From: Tupaia tana
Taxonomy: Eukaryota > Chordata > Mammalia > Scandentia > Tupaiidae
Assembly: GCA_026018925.1 (NCBI GenBank)
Contig: JAKSZU010000004.1
Location: forward strand, 9,954,017 to 10,018,016
Direction of reading: 5' to 3'
DNA length: 64,000 nt
The first letter of the stretch is position 1; every line of letters begins with the position of its first letter. The notes below the pieces were generated by a model, which was not told where the DNA came from, made no database searches, and worked only from the letters and a program-made list of their open reading frames with translations. The position numbers and the translations under genes are program-made. Positions 44,381 through 56,200 of this stretch are shown in pieces.

Positions 44381-44777
44381 CAAAGATCCCAAGCTCAAGG
44401 CCGTGGAACAGTGCAGTCCATGGTCTGTTAGGAACTGGGCCGCACAGCAGGAGGTGAATGGCTGGCAGATAAAAGTGAAGCTTCCTCTGTATTTACAGCC
44501 ACTCCCCATCACTCCTGTTACTGCCTGAGCTCCGCCTCCTGTCAGGTCAGTGGTGCTCATAGGAGACCCCAGATGGAACCGTCTAGTTGCAGAAAAACAA
44601 GTCCACAATCATTTCATTGTATAATACAGTATAGTAATAATAGAAACAAAGTATATAATAAATTTAATGTGCTTGTATATCCCCAAACCATCCCCCTCAC
44701 CACCACCCCTGGGCACGGAAAAATTGTCTTCTGTGAAACCTGTCCCTGGTCCCAAAAAGACTGGGAATCAATCACTG
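44381..44777 (+). mobile_element. MER1-type hAT-Charlie DNA transposon (non-autonomous)
   Basis: GTCTGTTAGGAACTGGGCCG, CACAGCAGGAGGTGAATGG, CTGAGCTCCGCCTCCTGTC, GGCACGGAAAAATTGTCTTC and TGTCCCTGGTCCCAAAAAG are the landmarks of MER1. The approximate 8-bp duplications CTCCAGAG and GTCTAGAG fit hAT insertion. It has no transposase. Confidence 0.75.
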
Positions 44778-44784
44778 GTCTAGA

Positions 44785-44985
44785 GCACGCATCAGCTGCA
44801 GACCCTGTGCAAGGCACTGTACATGCATTGCCCCATTCATTCCTCCCCAGAGCGTGGTGCCACGTTTTTATTCCCATTTTTTTCAATTGAAAAAGCTAAA
44901 GGTCAAAGAGGTTGTGTAACTAGCTCGGGATCACACAGCCCATAAACAGTGAAGCTCAAATTCTTTTGCAGGATATGTGAGTTTT
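44785..44985 (-). repeat. MIR
   Basis: GCAAGGCACTGTACATGCAT, TTTTATTCCCATTTTTTTC, GGTCAAAGAGGTTGTGTAAC and GGATCACACAGCCC in MIR minus order. Confidence 0.7.
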
Positions 44986-46450
44986 CCAGCAAAATCACAG
45001 GGCTTCTCTTACAGAGCTTTGGGCACTTTCCCTTTCCTATTTGACCAGTGGATTTTAAACTGTGTTTCATTAATCTCACCCACTGTAAAAAGATATATTT
45101 TCCTTCACAACCAAGTACACACATGCATCTGTAGAACTAAAGGGAAAATGTCACCAAGTGGTATTTACCCTCACTGTGATCGCCCTGAAAGTTTCTCTTC
45201 CATTATTTAATGCTAGTGCCAACGCTAACTTAATTTCAAAAGCCTATAGCAGAGAACAGCCCACAATGAGAAAAATACTATTTTAATTATGAACTTCTTG
45301 AAAGCAGGCCCTCTCTCCTTCCCATCTCCCTGAGCATGACCCACAATCGAGTTTTGCAGACTAGCGTGTGCCCGTGTTTCAGGAGGACTCCCTAGGACGC
45401 AGGCACTTGGCACCGATGACCCTGTTCAAGCCTGATGGAGCTGGGGTGAAGCAGGCACTATCATCAGCTCCGTATTACAGATGAGGGTGGACAGTCACGA
45501 GGGCACAGAGTTGGCCCAAGGTCTCAACAACTGTGTTGGAGCCAGTATTTGAACCCCTGGTGTTGCTCTGGCCCTGGAATGCTTACATACTGGGACTGCG
45601 CTAACAAGAGTTTCTGTCCTGGGACCTGCTCTAGCTGGTGTTTTCCAGACTGAGGGTACACAGTGTAGGGATGTGCAGGTCACGTAACAGTGACTTGCCT
45701 GGTGACTCCACAGAGGGGTTCCCAGCCTCAGCACTCTCGACCTTGCAGGCCGGATACTCCCTGGCTTTACCTGAAGAAGTCTTAGGAAGGGGACAATCTA
45801 CAGAAGTGAGAGTGGGCTTAAAGGAACCCATGGAGATGGAGAGACCCTGTGGACGAACTAGCAAGGTGGCCTTGCCACCACCAAGCTTGAACGGACCAAA
45901 GGACAGAATGGCAAGAGTTGGAGCCATGGAAGAGGGCCCTGGCAGACCTGAAAAGCTACTGCCAACCATGATGCAGTGTGGGAGGAGGGGACCTTTCCTT
46001 TCCTCCCTCTGATCTGCTGTGCCTTGTCTGCCAACCCAGTAGGAAGCCAGGGGCAAGGAACAGAGCCCTGCTCTGTCCTGCCCAGTGCACTAGGAGGCCA
46101 ACTGGTGTTGAGAACTTTGGAGGATGAAGCAGGTGGAGTCAGGTGATGAGGTCTGGAGATAGGGCAGTGCAGGGGGAGCAAGTGGAGGATCACCACCATA
46201 GATCAGGCTCGCCCATGCTCAGCTTTATGGCATTAGAGTCTCAAGTGATTTATGGCACTTCGGATTTATGCCAGTAAATGGATATTTGTTCCCAGGGAAA
46301 CAAAAAATAATTTTTTTTTAAAAAAAGGATAAATAACCTACAACATAGCATAGTTTATTCTATTTCAGATCAATCAGCGTTTGCGGGTATTCGTGGCCAG
46401 ACACAAGTTTAATACCACAGGGTATCAGAAGGTCTGAGTTCTCGTTGCCC
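44986..46450 (+). other. CSMD2: CSMD2 intron, no gene seen
   Basis: A MIR relic (CCGTATTACAGATGAGGGTGG) is at 45440-45560 minus. The rest is unique. Open frames of up to 141 codons at 45631-46056 have no recognisable similarity. Confidence 0.4.
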
Positions 46451-46890
46451 TCCACCTCTAACTGGCTGTCAGAAAGTAGGCATTTGTGTTCGATTAGATA
46501 AGCATCTTCTATGTGACATAATTCCGTGACGGCACAGAAGATGAACATGACTTGGCCAGTCTCTGCTCTCAAGGAGAACAAGTTAACGAGAGACATAAAC
46601 ATACAAATCTAACTTCTGCACAGCATGAGAAGAGCTGTAATTGAGGCCTGAAGAAGAGTTCGAGATCAAAGGGCAATTAGTTTGGTTGGAGGAACTTAAG
46701 GAAGGCCAAAGGAAAAAAAAAGAAAAGAAAGAGAGGCAATGATTTAAATGCAGGTTATACAGATGTCAAAAATGTGCTGAACAGACAATAGGAGGGAGCA
46801 TTCTAGGCAAAGCAAAGGTCGAGAAGCACGACACCGCTAAGGAGAAGGAAGCATGGTTATTTCTGTGTCAGAGCAGGGATTACAGTCCAA
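46451..46890 (+). repeat. L2 relic
   Basis: AGTCTCTGCTCTCAAGGAG, TTCTAGGCAAAGCAAAGGTCG and TTGAGGCCTGAAGAAGAG are L2 3' words in order. Confidence 0.45.
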
Positions 46891-46939
46891 ATACTTCCCT
46901 CACCTGCTTTGGTATGATCTCCAACTAAGAATGGGTTTT

Positions 46940-47021
46940 ATTGGGCCATCAGAAAAGACATGACATATTTTTTCTGTTTATCTATGCAAAAATGCATCAT
47001 GACTTTTCCAACGATCCAATC
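46940..47021. mobile_element. Mariner-type palindromic MITE (copy 5)
   Basis: The left arm ATTGGGCCATCAGAAAAGAC and the right arm ATGACTTTTCCAACGATCC surround a core with TATCTATGCAAAAATGCAT. Confidence 0.78.
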
Positions 47022-47195
47022 CATTTTGAATAATTGAAGAAAAAAAAGAAAAATAGTGTTTCATGACACCTGCAAATTATATGGCATTCAAATTTCAGTG
47101 TCCATAAATAAGAGTTTAGTGAAACACTGTGATACTCATTCGCTTCCACACGGTCTACGGCTCGTGAGCACCTCAGGGCAGAATGGAGCACTTTC

Positions 47196-47279
47196 CAGCT
47201 GAGACAGGGCCCACAAGCTTAGTAGATGCACTGCTAGCAGCTGAGACAGGGCCTACAAGCTTAGTAGACGCACTATTAG
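47196..47279. repeat. Two tandem 42-bp units
   Basis: CAGCTGAGACAGGGCCCACA at 47196 recurs as CAGCTGAGACAGGGCCTACA at 47238, with four differences over 42 bp. It is a recent local duplication. Confidence 0.9.
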
Positions 47280-47329
47280 CCCCTTTACAGAAACAAGTTT
47301 GCCCGCCCTGAGGCAAGGCTGCTAACTAG

Positions 47330-47720
47330 TGCAGAGATACATGGTGAGGGACAGCAAGCCAGGAGCTAGAGAGTGAGGGAGGAGTCAAGTTATGAGAAGC
47401 CTTGGTAAAATTGGCCTTACCCCCATGGGTCACAGATGAGAGGTGATCATAAGTTGTTAATGAAAGGGCCTAGGAGGAGACGTGATCGCACTTTCATTTT
47501 AGAAAGATCTTTACTCTAGAACAAAGGTAGGGAGGGTAGGTTGAAGTGTTTAAGAATTCAGAGTTCAGGCAGAAGGAATGGAGACACGAGGAGACAGGAG
47601 ACCAGAAGGGAGATTCTAGTGGTAAACCACACAGGACTCACAACTTGTTAGATTTGGTGGGTTTGGGAGGGGTTGGGGATGGGAGGAAGGAGATGAAGAT
47701 TCAAGGCTGACTCTTGGGTT
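47330..47720 (+). repeat. L2 relic
   Basis: GAGACGTGATCGCACTTTC, AGAAAGATCTTTACTCTAG and TCAAGGCTGACTCTTGGG match the far 3' region of L2. A short G run follows at 47752-47760. Confidence 0.5.
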
Positions 47721-47946
47721 TCTAGATTGAATAAATGGGTTAAAAAAAGGGGGGGGGGGTACTGTTAACCAAGATGTTCTGGAGCAAAGACAAATAAGGA
47801 GAAAACTTTGCTGGAGACACAGCTATTCTGGGGTAACACTGGACTGTTGGGTTAGGGGGTTATCAGACGGGCTGTTGGCGAGTCTGTGGGCCAAGAAAGT
47901 ACTTACTCAAGAAAGTAAGGTCTGGGTCAGAGCGAGAGAGTGAAAG

Positions 47947-48190
47947 GGACCAGCAGGTGGCACAGCGGTGAGGTGATAGACTTCCACATGGCTGACCACC
48001 AGATAGCTGTGGACACAGTGGCTTAAACATCACACTAGGTGTGTGCCCAAAATCCCAACAGGAGAGTGGAGAAGGGATTGTGGGATTGAAACATGGCCAC
48101 CTCCCCTGGGGGGGAGTGATTTCTCTCTTTCCCTCTGTCTTTCTCTCCTCGATGAGTACACATGCCCTATGGCAAAAATCTTTTAAAAAC
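47947..48190 (+). mobile_element. tRNA-derived SINE type A2
   Basis: Head GGGACCAGCAGGTGGCACAG, core CCCAAAATCCCAACAGG, GTGATTTCTCTCTTTCCC and CCCTATGGCAAAAATC end with a TTTT pol III-type stop. Confidence 0.82.
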
Positions 48191-49789
48191 AATCAGTGAA
48201 GCCAAAGTAGAGGCTGAGACCACTATTCCTTCCCCGTCTGTGTAACATGAGGGGGTGGAACCTAAAGTGAGTTCTTGCAGACCAAGGACCCTCCCAGCAG
48301 CTGGTTTGATAGAGGCTGAGCAGGTAGGACTCTGGGGTCCACCCCCTCTTCCACCAGACCGGTCCCTCTTTGGTCTCTTCTGTGGAGTGGGTATTGGCCT
48401 ACAGGCTGCTGAAAAGTTGGGTTCCTGCAGCCCAAGTGCTTGGCAACCACAGGACTTCAAATTCCTTAAGGTTCCTTGCAGTGCCGGAAGACCCATTCCG
48501 GCTGTATAATCAGTCCCTCTGCCTCCAGACAAGGCTTAGTTCCAGTCCTTCTCCAGGCCCTATGGCTTCTTTATTTTGCTTATTTGTTTCAATCCTATGG
48601 AATGATAATGAGAAGAGCCCTTTTTAAATGCCTCCAGCGACTAGTGACCACAGCTGGTCGGGATTTCCTGGCAGGGAGGACAGCACCCCTGACCGCTAGC
48701 CTCCTTATCCACAGAGAAAGGTGCTGTTTACCTCAGAGGGGATTAGAAATGAAGGAGACCCTGGTAAAGCCCCCGGTGGGCAGCAGGTGCTCAGGAAATG
48801 GCCTTCAGCTCTCGCTCACTAATCACCTGACTCATATGAGGAATGATCTGGTCTCTCTGCTCTTTGCCGCCCACTCCGACCCCGATGGTCATCGTCTGGT
48901 GGCCCTCCCTCCCTGCAGCCAACTCCTAGCCTGGCCCTGCAATCACCTTCCCTGCCTCCTTGCCAAGTCAGCCGAGGTGACAGAGAGGGCAGACACTCGA
49001 CAGTGAAAAGCGCTGGTGCCTGCCTCCTGCAGCCCTGCGCTGAGTCTCGGTTGTCTGCGGAACAAGCGTACCCGTTTGAGAATCATCTGCACTAATTGTA
49101 GTGACAGGCCGAAGCCCTCCTTTTCCTTGTGAACATGTGCTTTCTTGCCTGTAACTCACCTGTAGGCCCGGGCCAGAGCAAAAGTGCCTTGGGCATCCTA
49201 TGATCCAAGCCCGACTTTTTGGTCCTATTCTTTTGGTCCACTGACCTGCCAAACTCTTTCCCACCTCATCTCCAGATTCTGGGCCTCCAGGGGCCTCTGC
49301 AAAAATTGCAGGGTTGTTGCTGCCCGGCTCAGGACCCTGGGCTAGGCGCTCACAAAGCCCAGCCTCTGAATTCAGTCAAGAATGAGCCTGTTACGCATGA
49401 ACAGAAAATTCCGCACCCCTCTCCTCACCAGGTTTCAAGTGTAACCCATTCTTCTTTGCCAGGAAATGAATTTACAGCACGCATTCTCCTAACAGTTGGC
49501 CACTCATCCTTTCAGTCATCAGCCTGTCATCGGGAACCTTCTGAGCCTGGCCCTATGTCAGGCGCAGGTTGCAGACGTGCTGTCCCCTGGGGCGCTAGGA
49601 CAGGACGTGACGTTGCAATGTAAGAAGGATTCCACAGAGGTCTGAATGACGTTTTGAGAGGTCAACGGCTCCTACCTGAGACATCTGGAGGCAGCCACAG
49701 GGAAGCAGTGACATCTGGAGGCCCTAGCTCTCCAGCCTTAGAGGTAGCCAGGCAGAGGAAGGGGAACGGACGTACCCGGCGGAGGAAAC
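48191..49789 (+). other. CSMD2: CSMD2 intron, no gene seen
   Basis: Unique sequence with open frames up to 176 codons (48476-49006) but no recognisable domain. The segment about 49490-49600 may be an L2/MIR end (GGCCCTATGTCAGGCGC). Confidence 0.4.
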
Positions 49790-51777
49790 AGAATTGCAAA
49801 GGCAACAGAAGCTAATAACCGACGACTCTAGTGAGTCCCGTAAGCACCTTTCATCTAGTCATTTTCTCCAGCTGGCTGCTCTGAGGTTGCTGGTGAGGCC
49901 CACCACGCAGTCTATTAGCAATGGCACGCTATCGTAGACGTTCCCGCTGCCTCCCCTCGCTGCCTCCGCTGCTCCCATTACCATGCACGGCTCTTCTCTT
50001 TAGGAAGTCCAGTGGCTACAAGTTCTGCTGTGGTTACCCAGAAACCACAGCGGCAGCATCCAGCCCAGCCCTTCTTACAACCTTAGCTGGGCCGACGGTT
50101 ATTTTTTTCTACCATGTTCAAAGAAAAAAAAAGGTCTGAGCGTAATGCAGAAGCAGCTTCTGAAAAGCTTTGCATACTTCTCCCAACTATCACTGGCCCT
50201 TTCACACCTGCGTTCTTAGCCGTCGTCATTGCCAGAATTTTGAGTGTTCTTTCTGTTATTTCTGTACCAAGTTTTTGCTCTTCATTAGCTGGAGCCGAAG
50301 CCCTGGATGGAACGCACCAAAGCAAAGCGCCCAGATGATATCTTTTCAGCAGCACTTCCTGTGGCGTGCGGCGTAGCCGGGATTTCTTTTCATTCGCGTC
50401 ACCGTCCTGTCAATCTTCAGCACAGCTAATCCATCTGAAGTTTTGCCAGATGTGCGTTTCGTTTTCTTTTTTCATAGATGCTGGTAGTTTTTTAGCTGAG
50501 TGCTTGATGATTTCTTGCAAATGATCTCAGTCTGGGTTTTGTTACCTTTGCCTCATAAAAACATGACCTCATCTTTGGTCACAATGGCCTCTCTGCCCGT
50601 CCGGAAATCGTGAAGCCGAACATCTTTAGGATTTAAGGTCCAGCTCTCTTTTCCAAATGCCATACCATCAGTAGCGATAGCTTTGGTGGTTCTTCTTATG
50701 CCACCAAAATGCTGGGTCTTTGACGCCTATAACCTGAAACTCTTCGAATAAGCGTGTCAGGAGCCTCTTCAGCAATGAAGACTTGCGGGGGGCCTTGGCA
50801 ATCTCAAGAATGGGTACCGTGGAGGCTGGCTCTGTGAACAGCAGTTACTGTGCTGCTCAAGAGAAGGGGGGGGTCCCACTTGGTGACCACTGTTCAAAAC
50901 CCAGCCTGGCAGCCTGAAATACACCAGGTATGCACTGGGGTGCCCAAAAGCCAGTGGGCTAGAGGGTTGGAGGAAGGGGACCACGGATGTCCAGATCCTG
51001 CGAAGAGTCTTCTCTCTCTCTCTTACTGTCACGTATGTTCACATGCTTTATCATAAACGAAAGGGAAAGAATGGGTACAGTGTATTGAGCACTGGAAATT
51101 CTAAGCATCCTGGAATTCCTGTTTCTGACCTTGCAATGTATAACTCAGGCAGGGAGAGATGTGGTCTTGGTCAGTCTCCATGCCTTGAATTTCTCATTCA
51201 TCGTTCAGTGTTTGTCTGTCCGTTGATACAGTGACGCCCTTCCAGCCCCTGTGATCACATCAGAAATGATCTTGCTGATCTCTCTGTCTCCACTTGCAGA
51301 CATGGCGGCCAACTGAGCAGTCTCTTCAGGGGTTGTCACAGGTTCAAGCTGCTTCCAGGTTGGGGAATCACAGCACCAACATACACTAGCAAACCTGCCC
51401 CCGTTTCCACTGGTTAAGGCCTAGGCTAAGCTCTCGTAAGCCCCTGTGCTAACTGACCGGACCAACCCAGCAGAGGTGGGGAACCCTGCTTCTTCGTTTG
51501 TGTATCGGCAACATCCTGATCCAGCCTGGGGCCAGTGGCTTTACCCGACCTGGCAAAGGACAGGTCACCTTGCATTACTCAGAGGCTTCCCCAGCTCTGT
51601 TCAGGAACCCCTGCTCTTCCCTCTGACTCAGTAGTCCTGCTAGCTGGTCTGCACTTGGCAGTATTAGGTCTGAGGCATCTGTACGAAGTTTTACAAATTG
51701 GGCATAAATCTGAGTGAGGTGAGGCGCCGTATGCTGACACTGGCCTTGTCTGGCGAGGACTGTGGTGACTGAAGCAT
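49790..51777 (-). pseudogene. HSPD1 (mitochondrial Hsp60) processed pseudogene, split by a SINE
   Basis: Read on the minus strand, this follows the HSPD1 mRNA from the original ATG position (51775-51777) through the whole coding region and into the 3' UTR. There are no introns, so it arose by retrotransposition. Recognisable stretches include PVTTPEETAQLAAMSASGD (near 51320), the block around ANEEQKLGTEITERTLKI (near 50270) and the Met/Gly-rich tail region (near 49950). The 3' UTR similarity continues to about 49790. It is thoroughly dead: an in-frame TGA at 51579-51581, another at 50553-50555, and several frameshifts. A degenerate SINE (50818-51066) interrupts it between the segments for ISSIQSIVP and ALEIANAHRK of the parent protein and is flanked by a perfect 12-bp target duplication made of pseudogene sequence. 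No poly-A tail remains at the 3' end. The parent encodes the mitochondrial chaperonin; this copy makes no functional product. Confidence 0.93.
50818..51066 (+). mobile_element. tRNA-derived SINE (type A, diverged) inside the HSPD1 pseudogene
   Basis: The body has the type A layout (GTTCAAAACCC B-box remnant, TGCCCAAAAG core, CT-rich stretch, A-rich end). Perfect 12-bp duplications AAGAATGGGTAC at 50806-50817 and 51067-51078 mark its insertion. It is more diverged than most other copies and contains a G8 run. Confidence 0.75.
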
Positions 51778-52164
51778 TTCACAGGGTAGATGGTTGGCCG
51801 CGAGGCAGCCCCTCAGACTCAGGGAGGGGCAGGATGGAGGATGAACAGCCAGTAATCATTCAAGCAGAAAAAGGGGAGATCACATTTCGGTGTTTAAAAG
51901 ATCACCCTCAGCAACTTCTTTAAAGAAAGGGCTAGAAAAAGTGAATTTGAACAAAATTCGAGCAAAAAAGGAAGCGTGCAGACAAGACTGGCCGAGAGCA
52001 CTGGAAGAAAGATACATGGTGGAGACGTCTCCAAGGCTGGACTTCGTAAGAGAATGCAGGCAGGGAGGAAAGGGGGCTGAGTGAGCAAGACAACCACGTG
52101 ACAGGAAGCAGGCAGTGAGCAGGGCTGGTGGACGGAAGAGGGATGGTGAGAGCCACCGGAACCA

Positions 52165-52296
52165 CCCCATCCGGAGGTGTTCCTGTGCCAGCATCCCTGG
52201 TGATGCGTTTCTGCCTAGATCCACTTTGCTGACCCCTTGACCTGCTCCACATGGGGTGGGCCAACCCTGGGCTCCACCTCTCTGGACCCTGGGCCC
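52165..52296 (+). repeat. Member 1 of a locally paired diverged sequence
   Basis: CCCCATCCGGAGGTG, GGTGATGCGTTTCTGCCTAG and GGCCAACCCTGGGCTCCA recur in the same order at 53443-53576. The type of element is unknown. Confidence 0.6.
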
Positions 52297-52961
52297 TTGT
52301 GGGGGGAAGTCTGGAACCATCGAGATGAGAAGAAGCTGCAGGTTCCAGCCACTTCTTGACCCCCAGAGTCTTGGGGACAGGTGAGGCCTGTCTCCCTCTC
52401 CTCCCCTGACAGGCGCTTGTCTCCTGCAGGCTCAGCCCAATAACTCACACCACAGACTGCAGAGGCATTTGTATTGCCAGATTCTCCCAGCTAAATGTGT
52501 ACCATGTGTCCCGCTAACCTTTACAACAGCGGGGAAATGTCTGGTAATTAACCAGAATATAAAGGATGAATGGCGCAGCCTGGCAGTCTCCTGTAGTCAT
52601 TACCATCCGGAAGAGATGAATGTACCTAGTGAGATTTCCATCAGCCAGTTAGAGCCAGCGCTCTTCTCTGGGGAGCCTGGACTTGGTTCACGTTCAGTGG
52701 AAAAGCAAGTGTACGTGTGTGGGTTGTTCTTGGGAGGCGAATACCACAGCCTGGCAGGCACACTTGTCGACCTGCATGTGCAGGTTTGCACAGATGTGCA
52801 GCTCACGTGTGCGTCGGGGAGTACATCCCGGTGTAGCCAGGACTGTGGAGCCAGCCCACGCCTCCGTCTTATCTCCACTGCATCAGTAGTTACAGAGCCC
52901 TCTTTATAGAAAATGGTTACAGAACCCTCTTTTTAGAGATCAGCACTTCAGTGTAATTCAG

Positions 52962-53099
52962 AGGGACTTCAAAAGTTAACGAAAAAAAAAATAGAATTAA
53001 AAGTACAGTTTAGGGCCGGCAGTGGAGGCCAAAGCTACTTGGAATCCGCGCATAGCTTTTTTCGCGATGGACATTTTCTGTGAACTTTCTGAAGAGCCT
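52962..53099. mobile_element. Second MITE type (copy 2)
   Basis: AGGGACTTCAAAAGTTAACG and TGAACTTTCTGAAGAGCCT form terminal inverted repeats. The core words GAATTAAAAG and GCATAGCTTTTTTC match the copy at 7305. Confidence 0.6.
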
Positions 53100-53442
53100 T
53101 TGTCTTGGCATCAGGCTAGTGGCACTCCATGGATGAATGTACAAATGACACGAATGAGTGCATCCAGGAACTTTCCAGGTCCTGGCTGTGTCGCCCATCT
53201 GCCAGGTTTGACCCTCCTTTCTGACTGGGTGAGTCAGCGAGGCACCATGGCGATCTAGGAGACCAGCCCTCGCCCTCTGACCCTTCTCACCCCGCACTGC
53301 CCTGACCTGTCAAGACAGCTCCTCCAGAACTCATTTTGGGGCTGATGTTGAGCACTGGCATCCACCTGGATGCTCGAGAGACAAGTTAGCTGTGTGTGAT
53401 TCAGGGTGTAGCCGCTTCCCTGGGGTTGCTCCGAACCCGGGG

Positions 53443-53576
53443 CCCCATCCGGAGGTGGTCTCTTATGCTAAGGTCCTGGTGATGTGGATCTTGTCTAGAC
53501 CTGCTTTCCTGACCCACTTATCTGCTCTAACAGGGTTGGCCAACCTTGGGCTCCATCTCCCCAGACCCGGGCCCGG
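53443..53576 (+). repeat. Member 2 of a locally paired diverged sequence
   Basis: CCCCATCCGGAGGTGG, GGTGATGTGGATCTTGTCTAG and GGCCAACCTTGGGCTCCA parallel 52165-52296. The two are about 1.28 kb apart in direct orientation. Confidence 0.6.
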
Positions 53577-54007
53577 GTGGGCTGGCCCAGATGTGCATGT
53601 TTTAGGAATGCGCCTATTGGTCTGAGGAACCCTACCCCAAGATGGTAGCCCCTGCATTTCCCAGGCAAACGGGGAGGACAAAGGCTCTGTCCTAGACTCT
53701 AACGTGCACCGAAGGCCATGGGGTATCCACAGGCCACGTGGGTGACACAGTCGCTCAGATTCGGCTCAGAGGAGTCCACAGCCATGAGAGCGTATGTGTA
53801 AATTCAGGAGCCCCTGCAGCTTTTTAGGTCCCTCTCACTCTGTTCCCATTACCTGGACAAACCCCACCCCATGGCAGGTGGCAGGAGGTAATGAAGGAAG
53901 AGCGGTAGTTACTTCTCACTAGAAGCAGCTGGAGGGGTGTCCAGCTCTGATCCACTTAGACAATCCTTCCTTGGGCAGTAAGCAGTGGAGAGGATGGATG
54001 TAGAATC

Positions 54008-54215
54008 AGGACTTGGGGCCTGACCCACACGGGAAGGTTCCAGGTTCATGTCCCGAGACCTCCCTGCACACACCATGCTCACCTGTGCCATGAGCTAAGG
54101 CTTTGGCCATGGGTGGATTAGGGGCGTGGGGTCCTAGTTGGGGTTGCTGTCTCTCTGCCCCTCTCTATGTGTCTCTCAGGAAAGAAAGAAAAAGAAATAA
54201 ATAAATAAAGACTTT
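54008..54215 (+). mobile_element. SINE type B, head-truncated
   Basis: CCACACGGGAAGGTTCCAGG, TTCATGTCCCGAGACCTCC, CT-rich stretch and AAGAAATAAATAAATAAAG tail, as in the copy at 37132. Confidence 0.55.
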
Positions 54216-55330
54216 AAGATGAAGATTAATTGACTAATGAAAAATTGTAAAATAAATCAGGCATCCCCTGGGGCCCAAGGAGGGGAGCAGAGCACGAGAC
54301 TTTTCCTAAACACAGCCTTGAGAAGAGAGGAAGCCGGGCCCCTCCCTCAGCAACACCCCCACGCTGCATGGTCCTCCGTCAGCAGCTCCAGAGATAACCC
54401 AGGCAGCACTGGCCCCTGGAGGGGTGCCCATGGTGCTCTGCTCCCCTCCTCATCCCCCTTCCAGTGGACACTGGAACTGGAGACAGAGACAGTGAAGACC
54501 CTGGCCTCACCGCTGCTCCTCGCCCAGGTTCCCTGAACCATCTCTGCAGCCTGACCTTGAAGGGGCTACTCCGGGTCATAGAGACCCCTCGGCCACGTCT
54601 GCCCCGGCGGGGCCTCGGGGGAAGGCACTCACCTTGTTCTCGTGGTGCTGTCCTGTTCTTAGGGCTGGCTGAACCGAAGGGCTTCCGTTCCCTGCGTCCT
54701 GAGCTACGGGTTTGAATAATGCATGTTTCCCTACTGATGCCTTCTGGTGGGTAATGGGCCTGCGTTAGTGTTCACTGGAGATTTTCCTGCCGGATACACA
54801 CAGAGTAACGCACATTTATAAAAGGGGTTTGAACGCTTGTTGGAGGCTCTGATTCTGTGGTGGTAACTGAATTTTGTCAGGCATTCAGCTTAGACGGTGA
54901 CATGCCAGGGGACCTACCCTTGGAGACTTCGTGATGTAGGCAGAGTCGGGACAGGAAGAGGACTCCGCTTGCACTCGGTCCCTTTGGTTTGGGGTTATTA
55001 TGCTACCCCGAGTCTAAAGTGATTCGTGAGTTTTCAGGACCTGAGGTCAGGAAGGGACAGGTTCTGGGAAGGCTGCCAGTGCCCCCGGGATGGCTTTGGG
55101 GAAGGTTGAAGAAGAGAAGCTGAGTCTCGCTGCTTCCTGGCTGTGTGACCTTTGACCCTACTCTGCATTATGTGCCGAGGTGGTGTAAAAGCTCCCAGTT
55201 CACCAGACGCACTGACCAGTGGAGGCTCGCCTCGTACCAGAGACTAGTCTCGGCATTGACGCAGCAGGGAACGCCCTCGTGGGGCTTTCGTTGCCATGTG
55301 GTGACATAAAGCGCCTAGTTCATGACATGG
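54216..55330 (+). other. CSMD2: CSMD2 intron, no gene seen
   Basis: Unique sequence. A MIR core (GGCTGTGTGACCTTTGACCC) is at about 55115-55185. Confidence 0.4.
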
Positions 55331-56200
55331 GGTGCTGGACAGCTAGGGAGATGGAGCAGGGAGGGCCGGGGAGCCGCTGTGGGTGCCATTTCCACCCAGT
55401 GGCAGGGAGGGCTCAGGGAGGTGCTGTCTGCACAAATGCCTCAAGGGAAGGGGGTATGTGGGGGACGGCAGTCCGGAGACCGGGCAGGCAGAAGCACGCC
55501 GGCGTATTGCCAGACTGCAGGCAGGCCCACTGGGCTGGAGAGGAGTGGCTGAGGTCAGAGAGGTCAGCGAGGCCCTGGGAGGGCAGGCTGAGCCTTGCAG
55601 GCCGTTTGGAGCCTTCGACTCGACCCTAGGGCGGATAGGTCACCGTGTGCAGGTTTGAGCAGAGGGGTAACAGGATCCGATCTAGGTTTGAACAGGACCA
55701 TTCTGACTCTTGTGCTGAGGACAGAATTTGGGTCGAGGGTTGGAGATGGGAGGCCATGGCCTTGGTAGGAGGATTGGAAACCTGGGCCAGGATGACAAAC
55801 GTGGACGTTGTGAGGAGGGGTGGCGCTCAGGATGTATTAGGAAGGACTTCCTGGCGGCGTGTGTGGGTGTGAGAGAGGAGTCAAGGATGCTGATTTAAGG
55901 GTTGAACTTGTCAGGTGCCCAGGGCCTGGCGTGGAGGAAGCGTCAGGCTCAGTCCTCACCCCTTCCAGGGCCATCTGGAAGATGGCACAAGGGCTCAGCG
56001 ACTGGACAGATGCATCTCCTCGGGCAGGACGCAGCCCCAGAGGCCAGAAGGATGCTCGGGGCCAGGCTGTCAGACCGAAGCAGGCGGACGGTGGAGTGGA
56101 GTGGCCTTGGGAGTGGTAGTCCGGCTCTGGCACTCAGTGTTTGGGACAGTCCTGAGGAGCTGTGGGCTGGACCTGGACACAGGGCAAAGCCGGACGTAAT
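55331..56200 (+). repeat. Long L2 3' segment
   Basis: Successive L2 words appear in order: GCAGGCCGTTTGGAGCC, GGTTTGAGCAGAGGGGTAAC, AACAGGACCATTCTGACTC, GAGAGGAGTCAAGGATGCTG. It is the longest L2 relic in the window. Confidence 0.65.

Noticed and set aside
50083-50355. A short Hsp60-like protein gene at 50083-50355
   Set aside because: It is the longest surviving open piece of the HSPD1 pseudogene; the flanks continue the same homology in shifted frames with stops.
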